From Kiloniellaceae bacterium (GTDB taxonomy: Bacteria > Pseudomonadota > Alphaproteobacteria > Kiloniellales > Kiloniellaceae): a stretch of 18,642 bases of DNA. How positions within the stretch are numbered: position 1 is the first letter of the stretch; every line of letters starts with the position of its first letter. A program made the position numbers and the translations under genes. The stretch lies in the NCBI GenBank assembly GCA_021776145.1, contig JAJFGM010000707.1:1-18642 (forward strand), given 5' to 3'. Positions 7,457-15,429 of this stretch are shown here, piece by piece. The notes below the pieces were generated by a model, which saw nothing but the letters and a program-made list of their open reading frames with translations, was not told the origin of the DNA and did not search any database.

Positions 7457-8215
7457 TCAGTCCCGGTAGCTCGTGTCCTTGCGGTCAAGCAAGCGCAGCA
7501 GGGCCGGCCAGGCGCGGTCGCCCATGGGCGGACTGAACTGGGCGGCGGTGTGTTCGGCGACCTCTTGCGAGGGCATGACGACCTCGTCGCGACTGGCCAT
7601 GACATCGACCTGCACCTTACAGGCCATTTCCAGGTAATACATCGTCTCGAAGGCGTCCTGAATGGTCTCGCCCGCCGTCAGAAGCCCATGGTTGCGCAAG
7701 ATCAGCGACCGCTTGTCGCCGAGATCGGCAACCAGCCGCTCCCGCTCGTCGAGGTCGAGGGCGATGCCCTCGTAGTCGTGATAGGCGACGCGGTTGTGGA
7801 ACAGCATGGCGTGCTGGTTCATCGACAAGAGGCCGGACTTCATACAGGACACGGCGACGCCGGCGCGGGTGTGGGTGTGCAGCACGCAGTTGACGTCGGA
7901 TCGCGCCTTGTGAATGGCGCTGTGAATGATGAAACCGGCTTTGTTGACGTCATAAGGCGTCTCTTCGACGACCTCGCCCTCGTAGGTGATCTTGACCAGG
8001 CTGGAGGCGGTGATCTCGTCGAACAGCAAGCCATAGGGATTGATCAGGAAATGCCCGGGCTCGCCCGGCACTCGCGCCGAAATGTGGGTGTAGACCAGAT
8101 CGCTCATACCGTAGTGCGCGATCAGGCGGTAGCAGGCCGCCAGATGGACGCGGGTTTCCTGTTCGTCCAACGATCCCGGAGCGTCGGGTCGGCGAAAGGG
8201 GGTGGCTCCAGCCAT
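7457..8215 (-). CDS. Class II aldolase/adducin family protein
   Basis: A 252-residue single-domain protein of the class II aldolase/adducin fold. Zn ligands are visible as His113 and His115 in CVLHTHT and His176 in ILRNHGLL. In fuculose-phosphate aldolase the segment before the first ligands carries the catalytic Glu (SSEWRFH); here the aligned stretch is NKAGFIIH, with no acid. This subgroup of roughly 250 aa is common in Proteobacteria, and its reaction is not established; a decarboxylase or aldolase acting on a small hydroxy-acid is possible. The start at 8215 has GAGGAG seven nt upstream. It lies 89 nt after the aminotransferase gene on the same strand and is probably the last gene of that operon. 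Confidence 0.88.
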   Translation of the reverse strand: MAGATPFRRPDAPGSLDEQETRVHLAACYRLIAHYGMSDLVYTHISARVPGEPGHFLINPYGLLFDEITASSLVKITYEGEVVEETPYDVNKAGFIIHSAIHKARSDVNCVLHTHTRAGVAVSCMKSGLLSMNQHAMLFHNRVAYHDYEGIALDLDERERLVADLGDKRSLILRNHGLLTAGETIQDAFETMYYLEMACKVQVDVMASRDEVVMPSQEVAEHTAAQFSPPMGDRAWPALLRLLDRKDTSYRD

Positions 8216-8304
8216 CGGTTTCTCCTCGGGTTGAATCGCGCGCGGCGAGAGGGCGCATACGTCTTTGTCACAGCCTCTCGGATTTGCCGTCGCAAGCCAA
8301 GACT

Positions 8305-9417
8305 TTAGTGACCCGCAAGTGCCTGTTTAACCGCCGTCAGCACCGCTTGCGTATCCTCGGCGTCGCCGATGGTGATGCGCAGGGTGCCCAGGTCGTCCGG
8401 CCAGGCCAGGGCCTGGACAAGAATGCCCCGCGCCGCCAAGGCGTCCCGTACTTCCGCCGCCGCCCGCGGCGTGCGTACGGCCAGGAAATTGGTGCTCGAC
8501 GGCAAGGGCGCACAGCCCAACGCCTGCAAGCCGTCGGCCAGTCTCTGGCGCTGGGTGGCGGTTTCGTGCACCACCCTTAGCATATGCGCCTGGTCGAGCA
8601 TGGCGGCACGGGCCGCCGCCAAACCGGCGCGGTTGACGTTGAAACTGCCGCGCAGGCCGGCGAAGCCGGCGGCGAGGTCGGAGTCGCTGGTGATACCGTA
8701 GCCGATGCGCAGACCGGCCAGGCAATAGGCCTTGGAAAAGGAACGTGTCACCACCCAGGGACCCTGACGGCCCGCCAGGATCGACAGGACGTCGGCTCCG
8801 CCGTCGTGCTGGCCAAACTCGTGGTAGGCCTCGTCGACGACCAGCAGGCAGTCATCCGGCAGCGCCTTGGCGGCACGTTCCACCGCCGCCGCCTCGGCAA
8901 GACCGCCGGTGGGGTTGTTCGGCGTGCAGAGATAAAACAACCGGGTCCTATCGGTTACGGTGGCCAGCATGGCCTCGACGTCGCAGGCGGCATCGGCCCG
9001 CACCGGCACCTCGATCAGACCGGCACCGGCTTGCAGCGCGGCCTGCCGGCACATCTGGAAGGTCGGCGCTGGAAAAACCGCCGCGTCGCCGGGCTCGATG
9101 GCGAGCCGGGCGGCGGCCAGGAGGATCTCACCGCTGCCATTGCCGAAGGTCAGGCGGTCGCGCGGGACGCCAGTCCGTTCCGCGATGAGCTCGGCCAGGG
9201 CCGTGCAGCCGTGGTCGGGATAAACGTTGGCGGCAGCCAGCACGGCCTGCGCCGCCGCCAAAGCCTTGGGAGACGGCGCGAAGGCGCTTTCGTTGAGGTT
9301 GAGCCGGCGCACGCTGGTATCCGGCCGGTCATCGGCCTCGGCGAAGGACGGTGGCCCGGCGACCCCGGCGGCGCGCAGCCGCGCGATGGGAATGGCGCGT
9401 TGCATGGGCACGCTCAC
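8305..9417 (-). CDS. HisC-like class I/II PLP aminotransferase
   Basis: A 370-residue fold-type I aminotransferase closest in pattern to histidinol-phosphate aminotransferases. Key sites are LNLNESAF near 39-46, CTPNNPTG (substrate/PLP Asn near 167-168), VVDEAYHEF (Asp195, Tyr198), RSFSKAYCLAGLRIGYG with PLP Lys229, and TLRITIG (carboxylate-binding Arg) near the C-terminus. A GTG start at 9417 is preferred because it overlaps the preceding stop (GTGA); the ATG at 9405 is an alternative. Since no other his genes are nearby, and it sits with an AhpD-like protein, a dehydrogenase and an Lrp regulator, a catabolic role on another amino acid is more likely than histidine synthesis. This role is inferred from context. 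Confidence 0.9.
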   Translation of the reverse strand: MSVPMQRAIPIARLRAAGVAGPPSFAEADDRPDTSVRRLNLNESAFAPSPKALAAAQAVLAAANVYPDHGCTALAELIAERTGVPRDRLTFGNGSGEILLAAARLAIEPGDAAVFPAPTFQMCRQAALQAGAGLIEVPVRADAACDVEAMLATVTDRTRLFYLCTPNNPTGGLAEAAAVERAAKALPDDCLLVVDEAYHEFGQHDGGADVLSILAGRQGPWVVTRSFSKAYCLAGLRIGYGITSDSDLAAGFAGLRGSFNVNRAGLAAARAAMLDQAHMLRVVHETATQRQRLADGLQALGCAPLPSSTNFLAVRTPRAAAEVRDALAARGILVQALAWPDDLGTLRITIGDAEDTQAVLTAVKQALAGH

Positions 9418-10022
9418 CCGTGCGACCAGTCGGCCGGGTCTTCGGAATTGCCTGGCGACAGACCGAGCTCGTCGCCTTGGGTCGAGCAGCCGAGCCCGAG
9501 CACGGTGCGGTTGGCATAGGCGAAGTAGGCGGTGACCTGATTGATTTCAAGGATCTCGCCGTCGTCGTAGCCAAGCCGGCGCAACTCGTCGACCGCCGCT
9601 TGGCTGACATCGCTGGGCCGTTCGGTCAGCGCCCGGGCATAGACCATCGCCGCCTTTTCCTTGGCCTCGAGCGGCGCCTTGTCGGGGGCGCGCGCCTCGA
9701 TCGCCGCGCGGATCGCCTGCGACCGCGTGTCGTCGGCGAGCAGGCGCTTGAGGCCGGCGAAATGGTGCTCGACACAATAGCCGCAGGCATTCAGCGAACT
9801 GACCCAGACCCCGAGGGTCTCGAGAAACCACTTGGGCACGCGGTTGCCGGTGTGGTGCAGCACGTTCTTGTAGAGCGCCATGTGCCCTTCCATGCTGTGC
9901 GGGCGCAGGGAGTGCGACATCATGATGTTGTCGACATTGTCGTCCGGGCCCTTGACCCGGTCATAGAGCTGCTTCAAACGGCCGCTCGCCTCGCCATAGG
10001 CAATCGTCTTGATCCAGGCCAA
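9414..10022 (-). CDS. AhpD-like/carboxymuconolactone decarboxylase family protein (peroxidase-related)
   Basis: A 202-residue protein of the uncharacterised peroxidase-related branch of the AhpD/CMD superfamily. The redox motif NACGYCVEHH gives C80-x-x-C83-x-x-x-H87, the AhpD-type catalytic signature, preceded by HSLRPHSMEGHMALYKNVLHH, typical of this branch. The start is a TTG at 10022: GGGGAGG lies exactly 7 nt upstream, and family homology begins there (AWIKTIAYGEASGRLKQLYDRV). The in-frame ATG at 10124 would add 34 residues unlike the family and has no ribosome-binding site. The protein probably reduces peroxides or acts on a dicarboxylic lactone-like intermediate. It is translationally coupled to the aminotransferase by a 4-nt overlap. 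Confidence 0.88.
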   Translation of the reverse strand: MAWIKTIAYGEASGRLKQLYDRVKGPDDNVDNIMMSHSLRPHSMEGHMALYKNVLHHTGNRVPKWFLETLGVWVSSLNACGYCVEHHFAGLKRLLADDTRSQAIRAAIEARAPDKAPLEAKEKAAMVYARALTERPSDVSQAAVDELRRLGYDDGEILEINQVTAYFAYANRTVLGLGCSTQGDELGLSPGNSEDPADWSHG

Positions 10023-10029
10023 AGTTTGC

Positions 10030-10036
10030 CCTCCCC
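10030..10036 (-). promoter_or_regulatory. Strong ribosome-binding site fixing a TTG start
   Basis: GGGGAGG on the minus strand, 7 nt before TTG at 10022-10020. It is near-ideal and decides the start of the AhpD-like gene in favour of TTG over the upstream ATG. Confidence 0.75.
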
Positions 10037-10175
10037 TTGGTGGCGCGCAAATGAAAGTCGTCGCGACGCCGCCCCATGTGAGCCGGGCGACCGCGTCCGC
10101 ATTGTCGGCCGAGAGGCGCGGCAAGACAATCCCGGCCGCCGCGACGCGGGACCGGGATTGGAAACATTCACTAAA

Positions 10176-10188
10176 GGGCCGGCGGCCC
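10176..10188 (-). terminator. GC-rich hairpin between dehydrogenase and AhpD-like genes
   Basis: GGGCC-GCC-GGCCC followed by TTTAG on the minus strand, 8 nt after the dehydrogenase stop. The stem is 5 GC pairs, but only three T follow. It may partly terminate or stabilise the 3' end inside the operon. The 174-nt gap here is the largest in this gene set. Confidence 0.3.
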
Positions 10189-10196
10189 GAAGGGGG

Positions 10197-11294
10197 TCAG
10201 GCCGCGATGCGCTGCTGTGCCGGGGCGTAAAAGCGACCGAAACGGTTTTCGAGGAAACGGCCGAGTTCGATATCCTCCTGGCGAATGAAACCCTTCGACG
10301 GCAGCGTGCCGTCGGCCAGCATGTCGAGCACGGCGCAGATGCCGCCGGCCGTCGTCGTCTGGATGGCACCGTAATCGATACCACCGACGTTCTGGCCGAA
10401 GATCTTATTGGCATAAGTCTCCTGCATGAAGCGGCCGCCCTTCTCGCCACTGACGGTGACGAAGATGATGACGACATCCTGCTGGGTAACCGGCAGGGCG
10501 GTTTCCAAGATGTCCTTCAAGAGGTCGCGGCGCTCGTTGAGGCGCAGGTCCTGCAGCAGGGCCTTCATGATGGTGCAGTGGCCGGGGTAACGAATGGTGC
10601 GGTAGTTGAGGCTGCGCACCTTGCCCTCGAGGGTATCGCAGAGCGTACCGAGACCGCCCGAGGTGTTGAAGGCCTCGTACTTCTCGCCGTCGATGGAGAA
10701 CTCTTCCAATTCTTCCAGCGGCGGGACCTCGCGCAGGGTGCCGTCGATGATGGCCTCGCAGGGTTCGCAATACTCGTTGATGACGCCGTCGGTACTCCAG
10801 GTCAGGTTATAGTTGAGCGCGTTGGCCGGGTAGCGTGGCAAGGCGCCGACCCGCAGGCGCAGGCTGTCGAGGCTGTCGAATTTTTTGGTCAGGTCGTAGG
10901 CGACGATCGAAATGAAGCCGGGCGCCAGACCGCACTGCGGGATAAAGGCGGTCTCGGCGCCTTGGCCGAGCCCCTTCACCAGGCGGGTCATGGCGACGTC
11001 TTCGGTCAGGTCGAGATAATGCACGCCGACTTCCCTGGCCGCTTCGGCGATGTGGCGTGTGGCGTGAAAGGGCGCGGCGCTGAGGACGGCGAAACGCCCC
11101 GCGAGGGCCTTGCCGAGGGCCGCCTTGTCCTGAACATCGAGCTCGATTGTTTCGCATCCCACGGGCAGTTCGGCGCGCTCAAGCTGCTGTCGAGAGGCGT
11201 CGGCAACGGCAATCCTGTAATCCCCGGTCGCCGCCAGAAAGCTGCAGATCGTAGCGCCGATCTTGCCGGCTCCGACCACCAATATCGATTTCAT
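10197..11294 (-). CDS. Saccharopine dehydrogenase-like NAD(P) oxidoreductase, possibly lysine 6-dehydrogenase
   Basis: A 365-residue enzyme with an N-terminal Rossmann domain (ILVVGAGKIGATI, GxGxxG at residues 8-13; LDV and SAAPF strand ends) and the mid-domain characteristic of saccharopine dehydrogenase/homospermidine synthase relatives (CGLAPGFISIVAYDL, WSTDGVINEYCEPCEAI, RYPGHCTIMKAL). Length and pattern suit lysine 6-dehydrogenase, which oxidises the epsilon-amino group of lysine; carboxynorspermidine-type dehydrogenases are the main alternative. The ATG at 11294 is chosen because GGAGCAGGT precedes it and the glycine loop follows at once; ATG 11309 lacks a site. The gene is divergent from an Lrp/AsnC regulator, a classic arrangement for amino-acid catabolic genes, and is the first gene of the minus-strand set ending at 7457. 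Confidence 0.82.
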   Translation of the reverse strand: MKSILVVGAGKIGATICSFLAATGDYRIAVADASRQQLERAELPVGCETIELDVQDKAALGKALAGRFAVLSAAPFHATRHIAEAAREVGVHYLDLTEDVAMTRLVKGLGQGAETAFIPQCGLAPGFISIVAYDLTKKFDSLDSLRLRVGALPRYPANALNYNLTWSTDGVINEYCEPCEAIIDGTLREVPPLEELEEFSIDGEKYEAFNTSGGLGTLCDTLEGKVRSLNYRTIRYPGHCTIMKALLQDLRLNERRDLLKDILETALPVTQQDVVIIFVTVSGEKGGRFMQETYANKIFGQNVGGIDYGAIQTTTAGGICAVLDMLADGTLPSKGFIRQEDIELGRFLENRFGRFYAPAQQRIAA

Positions 11295-11371
11295 GGCTAC
11301 CTGCTCCATTGATTTTTGTCGGGTTTCTTACCGGTCAGCAGTATTCGCGATTTTTCGGTCAAAAAGAATAG

Positions 11372-11421
11372 ATAGAATGATCTTTATGCTTATATTTGTT
11401 AGTGAAATTCACTTATTCTAT
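11372..11421. promoter_or_regulatory. Candidate Lrp/AsnC operator region
   Basis: The 134-nt space between the divergent dehydrogenase and Lrp genes is strikingly AT-rich for this genome. It contains AGTGAA-A-TTCACT (11401-11413), a 6-bp perfect inverted repeat, flanked by ATAGAAT (11372-11378) and its inverse ATTCTAT (11415-11421). Lrp-type regulators bind imperfect AT-rich palindromes next to divergent targets, so this is the likely control site. A TATATT at 11391-11396 could be a -10 element; I see no matching -35. Confidence 0.45.
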
Positions 11422-11428
11422 AGGCATT

Positions 11429-11863
11429 ATGGAAACACGAAATAAAGACGAGGAATTGATCGCGCTGCTGCGGGCCAATGCGCGCACGCCGGTCTCCGAA
11501 TTGGCGCGCAGGCTTGGGGTCTCGCGCACCACGGCCCAGGCTCGGCTCGAGAAACTGGAACGCAACGGAACCATCGAGGGCTACAGCCTGCGGCTCTCGG
11601 ACCGCTACCGGCGCGAACAGGTCCGCGCCCTGGTGATGATCAAGTCACCGCCGGCCGACCGCGCCCGCATCGAGGACTTTCTGCGGCCCCGGCCGGAACT
11701 GCGCGCGCTCTATTCGATCAGCGGCGTTTACGACTTTGCTGCCGTGGTCAGCGCCAAATCGGTCGAGGACCTGGATCGCATCATCGACGCCATCGGCAAC
11801 ATCGACGGCGTCGTCGACACCATGTCCTCGGTCATCCTCTCGACCCGCATCGGACGCGAGTAA
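11429..11863 (+). CDS. Lrp/AsnC family transcriptional regulator
   Basis: A 144-residue Lrp-type protein. Residues 1-60 form the winged helix-turn-helix (DEELIALLRANARTPVSELARRLGVSRTTAQARLEKLERNGTIEGY), and the rest is the RAM ligand-binding/dimerisation domain (RALVMIKSP, LRALYSISGVYDFAAVVSAKSVEDLDRII, GVVDTMSSVILST). The ATG at 11429 is chosen because AGG lies four nt upstream and the domain starts there; an ATG at 11396 would add an odd 11-residue leader. Such regulators respond to an amino acid and usually control the adjacent divergent gene, here the saccharopine-dehydrogenase-like enzyme and its operon. It faces the SMP-30-like gene tail to tail, with 35 nt between them. Confidence 0.92.
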   Translation: METRNKDEELIALLRANARTPVSELARRLGVSRTTAQARLEKLERNGTIEGYSLRLSDRYRREQVRALVMIKSPPADRARIEDFLRPRPELRALYSISGVYDFAAVVSAKSVEDLDRIIDAIGNIDGVVDTMSSVILSTRIGRE

Positions 11864-11898
11864 GCCCCAGATGTCCGCTGTCAGCCAGATAACCACTG

Positions 11899-12816
<918 letters not shown>

Positions 12817-12861
12817 GCTCTCGATTCTCCGCCTGTCAACGCCTTCTCCCGGTACCCCCGT

Positions 12862-12895
12862 GATTAGGATGACACATTGATTAGCATGACACATT
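12862..12895. repeat. Two tandem 17-bp repeats in a divergent promoter region
   Basis: Copy 1 is GATTAGGATGACACATT (12862-12878) and copy 2 GATTAGCATGACACATT (12879-12895), head to tail with one mismatch. They lie 45 nt upstream of the SMP-30-like start and 77 nt upstream of the Lrp/AsnC start. A 17-bp period is about 1.6 helical turns, so the copies face different sides of the helix. Most likely a regulator-binding array; replication slippage is the alternative. Confidence 0.6.
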
Positions 12896-12960
12896 CGTCG
12901 GATCGCGGCTAAAACATGAGCGCAAATGCAGGAAACCGGCAATAATCGATTGATACCCGC

Positions 12961-12965
12961 GGGAG
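12961..12965 (+). promoter_or_regulatory. Ribosome-binding site supporting a TTG start
   Basis: GGGAG ends 7 nt before TTG at 12973. An in-frame TAA at 12943-12945 and no ATG between it and 12973 exclude an upstream ATG start for this gene. Confidence 0.65.
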
Positions 12966-12972
12966 AACGACT

Positions 12973-13437
12973 TTGCTCAATCTCGACGCCTTCGATAAGG
13001 CGATCCTCAACCACCTGCAGCGGGACAACCGTGTCACGTCGGACGTCCTGGGCGCCGAAATCGGCCTGTCGCCGACCGCCTGCCAGCGCCGCATCAAACG
13101 GCTGCGCCAACAAGGCGCGATCAGAAAGGACGTTTCGGTGCTTTCGCCCGACCTGATCGGCGAGCGCATCTCGATGATCGTGCTCGTCGAATTGAAACGC
13201 GGGCGCAGCGCCGCCATCGACCAGTTCACCCGCCGTATGCAAAGCCTGGACGAGGTGCAACAGTGCTACTACACCGTCGGCGACGTCGATTTCGTACTCA
13301 TCGTCACCGCGGCGAGCTTGGCCGATTACGAGATCTTCACCCGCGAAGTATTTTTCGATAACGCCGACATTCGCAGATTCACCTCCATTCCCGCCCTGCG
13401 CGCGGTCAAACTCGGCTTGCAGATCCCGCTGGCGTGA
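12973..13437 (+). CDS. Lrp/AsnC family transcriptional regulator (second copy)
   Basis: A 154-residue regulator with an N-terminal winged HTH (LDAFDKAILNHLQRDNRVTSDVLGAEIGLSPTACQRRIKRLRQQGAIRKD) and a C-terminal RAM domain (ISMIVLVELKRG, VQQCYYTVGDVDFVLIVTAASLADYEIF). It starts at TTG, as argued from the ribosome-binding site at 12961-12965 and the absence of any in-frame ATG. It is only distantly similar to the Lrp protein encoded at 11429-11863, so this is not a recent duplication. Its targets are probably the divergent SMP-30-like gene and the TPP-dependent enzyme downstream. The ligand is unknown, perhaps an amino acid or keto acid. Confidence 0.92.
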   Translation: MLNLDAFDKAILNHLQRDNRVTSDVLGAEIGLSPTACQRRIKRLRQQGAIRKDVSVLSPDLIGERISMIVLVELKRGRSAAIDQFTRRMQSLDEVQQCYYTVGDVDFVLIVTAASLADYEIFTREVFFDNADIRRFTSIPALRAVKLGLQIPLA

Positions 13438-13486
13438 CTCGCGCGCCTCTGGAAACCATGCGCGCCACTTTCGCCAAGCGCCGGGG

Positions 13487-13518
13487 CATGGCAAGACAGG
13501 GCCATGGCAAGACAGGGG
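13487..13518. repeat. 16-bp tandem duplication upstream of the TPP enzyme
   Basis: CATGGCAAGACAGGG occurs at 13487-13501 and again at 13503-13517, a period of 16 with one extra base between the copies. Because 16 is not a multiple of three, the duplication would shift a reading frame. This supports treating the stretch as the untranslated leader of the TPP-enzyme gene. Confidence 0.6.
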
Positions 13519-13545
13519 CACGGCTACACGGGGCGACGGCGAAAA

Positions 13546-13552
13546 GAGGGAG
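13546..13552 (+). promoter_or_regulatory. Ribosome-binding site deciding the TPP-enzyme start
   Basis: GAGGGAG ends 7 nt before GTG at 13560, where homology to the TPP-enzyme family begins. This favours 13560 over the GTG at 13434 that overlaps the Lrp stop. Confidence 0.6.
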
Positions 13553-13559
13553 ATCAGAA

Positions 13560-15176
13560 GTGCAGTCCACTCTGGCGCAAACCATAATCGAAACCCTGGC
13601 GGCGGCCGGCGTTAAACGCATCTTCGGCATTCCCGGCGGCGGTTCGAGCCTCGCCCTGATCGAGGCCGCGGATCACGCCGGCATCGACTTTGTCCTGACC
13701 CGTGGCGAGACCGCGGCGGCGATCATGGCCGCCGTCACCGGCGAACTGAGCGGCAATCCGGGCGTCGTCTTGACCGGCATCGGCCCCGGCGCCGCCAGCG
13801 CCGTCAATGGCGTTGCCTACGCCCACCTGGAAAAGGCGCCCCTGCTGCATTTCACCGACGGACCGGCGGCCTCGCTGCATCAGGCCTTCGACCAGTTGGC
13901 GCTCTATGCCCCGATCAGCAAGGCGCAGATGCAACTGCGCCCGCAAGGCGCGCGGGCGGCCATGGCCTCGGCAATCGCGAAGGCGCTGGCGCTGCCGCGC
14001 GGTCCGGTGCAGATCGAGCTCACGGCAGCCGATGCCGCCTTGCCCGTCAGCGGAGCGGAATCCGGGGTAGTCGGCGAAGCCGAAAGCACGGCGGCTGGCG
14101 CAATGCCCCACCCAGGCCTTGCGGACTCCGGCAGCTTCGAAGCGGCAATCCGCTGCCTGGCCGCCAGCCGCAAGCCCCTGCTGCTGGTTGGCGCCGAGGC
14201 TCGCTCTGGCGACGGCCCCGATGCTCTGCGACGGTTGTGCGAAGCGCTTGGCTGCCCGGTGATGCCGACATACAAGGCCAAGGGCGTGCTGCCCGACAGC
14301 CATGCCCAATGCATCGGCCATTTCACCGGCGCCACGGCGGAGGCCGCGGCCGTGCGGGCCGCCGACCTGCTGATTTTCTTCGGCCTCGACCTGGTCGAGA
14401 TGATTGCCGGCGATTGGCTGCACAGCAGGCCGATCCTGGCGCTCTCGCCGGCGCCGACCGAGGCCCTGCCGGCGCCGCCGGTCGGCCAGGTCACGGCGCC
14501 TCTTGGCGAAATCGTCGACCGCCTTCTGCCGCATACCGACAGGTCGCGGTGGAGTGCCGCCGAGATCGCGGCCTTGCATCAGGATCTGCGCGACCGGCTG
14601 CGCCTAGCCGGTCAGGGCCACACGGCCGAGAGTATCGCCGAAGCGCTGAACGAGGTGGCGCCGGAGGGCTGTCGCTTCACGATCGACGCCGGCGCCCACA
14701 TGTTCGCCGTCATGGCGCGCCTTGAGGCCAGCGAGGCTTTTGGCGTCTTGAAGTCGAACGGCCTCTCGACCATGGGATTTGCCCTGCCCGCCGCCATCGC
14801 CGCGGCGCTGGAGCAGCCCGCGCGGCCGGTCGCCGCGATCATCGGCGACGGTGGCATGATGATGTGCCTGGCGGAACTGGCGACCGCCGTGGAACGGCAG
14901 TTGCCGCTCGTCGTCCTGGTGGCCAATGATGCCGCCCTCGCCCTGATCGACGTCAAGCAGCAGCGCCAACAGTTCAGAAACCGCGGCGTGCGTACACGCG
15001 AGTTTGACTTCGCGGCGGCGGCACGGGCCCTGGGCTGCCGGGCCTGGCGCCTGGGAGAAGACGACGCCTTGGCGCCGTGCCTGCAAGAGGCCTTCGCCGG
15101 CGAAGGACCGGCCCTGCTCGACATTCGAATCGATGCGAGCGGCTACGCTGAACAATTGAGCGCCCTGCGCGGCTAA
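13560..15176 (+). CDS. Thiamine pyrophosphate-dependent enzyme, acetolactate synthase-like
   Basis: A 538-residue protein with the three domains of the acetolactate synthase/pyruvate decarboxylase superfamily. The N-terminal pyrimidine-binding domain has IFGIPGGGSSLALIEA, the catalytic Glu50 in TRGETAAAIMA, and LTGIGPGAASAVNG. A central Rossmann-like domain follows (KPLLLVGAEARSG). The C-terminal PP-binding domain has IIGDGGMMM (Asp430) and Asn456-Asp457, the Mg ligands. It resembles stand-alone large-subunit-like decarboxylases/carboligases acting on 2-keto acids; no regulatory small subunit is next to it, so branched-chain synthesis is unlikely. The substrate is unknown. A GTG at 13434 would overlap the Lrp stop (GTGA) but adds 42 low-complexity residues across a tandem duplication, so I prefer the GTG at 13560. 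Probably regulated by the Lrp protein just upstream. Confidence 0.88.
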   Translation: MQSTLAQTIIETLAAAGVKRIFGIPGGGSSLALIEAADHAGIDFVLTRGETAAAIMAAVTGELSGNPGVVLTGIGPGAASAVNGVAYAHLEKAPLLHFTDGPAASLHQAFDQLALYAPISKAQMQLRPQGARAAMASAIAKALALPRGPVQIELTAADAALPVSGAESGVVGEAESTAAGAMPHPGLADSGSFEAAIRCLAASRKPLLLVGAEARSGDGPDALRRLCEALGCPVMPTYKAKGVLPDSHAQCIGHFTGATAEAAAVRAADLLIFFGLDLVEMIAGDWLHSRPILALSPAPTEALPAPPVGQVTAPLGEIVDRLLPHTDRSRWSAAEIAALHQDLRDRLRLAGQGHTAESIAEALNEVAPEGCRFTIDAGAHMFAVMARLEASEAFGVLKSNGLSTMGFALPAAIAAALEQPARPVAAIIGDGGMMMCLAELATAVERQLPLVVLVANDAALALIDVKQQRQQFRNRGVRTREFDFAAAARALGCRAWRLGEDDALAPCLQEAFAGEGPALLDIRIDASGYAEQLSALRG

Positions 15177-15429
15177 AAGCGGCGCACCTCCGGTAAATGG
15201 GGAGCGTGGCCACCCGCGATTACGGCTATGTCCTACTAACTCGCGGATCGGGCCACAAGAAGTCGAAAAAAAATCATAGTCTTACACCGCCGGCCCCAGG
15301 AACCCCGGTTCACGGCAGGTGGCGGGAATGGCTTTCTAACTGCCCGCTTCTGCCTTAAGACTGGCGAACCTTCACTGCGGACCCATATACGGTCAATGCC
15401 GCGAACTCGGCTGATAGAAAGGTACCGGG
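15177..15429. other. 253-nt intergenic leader of the signalling module
   Basis: The gap between the TPP enzyme and the MetOD1-like gene. GC content drops here compared with the metabolic genes. It contains a run of eight A near 15267 and an inverted repeat GAACC-CC-GGTTC beginning near 15300. I looked for a GGAAC-N16/17-CGTT stress promoter and did not find one. An AAAGG lies about 8 nt before the ATG at 15430. Confidence 0.45.

Noticed and set aside
8305..9417. Calling the aminotransferase hisC proper
   Set aside because: The fold and motifs fit, but there are no other histidine genes nearby and the neighbours are catabolic, so the symbol was left blank.
9351..11312. A 653-codon plus-strand open frame
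   Set aside because: It runs antisense across the aminotransferase, AhpD-like and dehydrogenase genes, all with clear family motifs. Its translation is low-complexity and matches no family; such frames are common in GC-rich DNA.
12817..13521. N-terminal extension of the SMP-30-like frame up to 13521
   Set aside because: It is the antisense of the second Lrp gene plus the regulatory gap; family homology begins only at the ATG at 12816.
13554..14579. A 341-codon minus-strand open frame
   Set aside because: Antisense to the TPP-dependent enzyme, with no family motifs; a mirror of its codon bias.
15297..15324. GGAAC before the MetOD1-like gene as a second EcfG promoter
   Set aside because: No CGTT at 16 or 17 nt spacing; the GGAAC belongs to a GAACC-CC-GGTTC inverted repeat.
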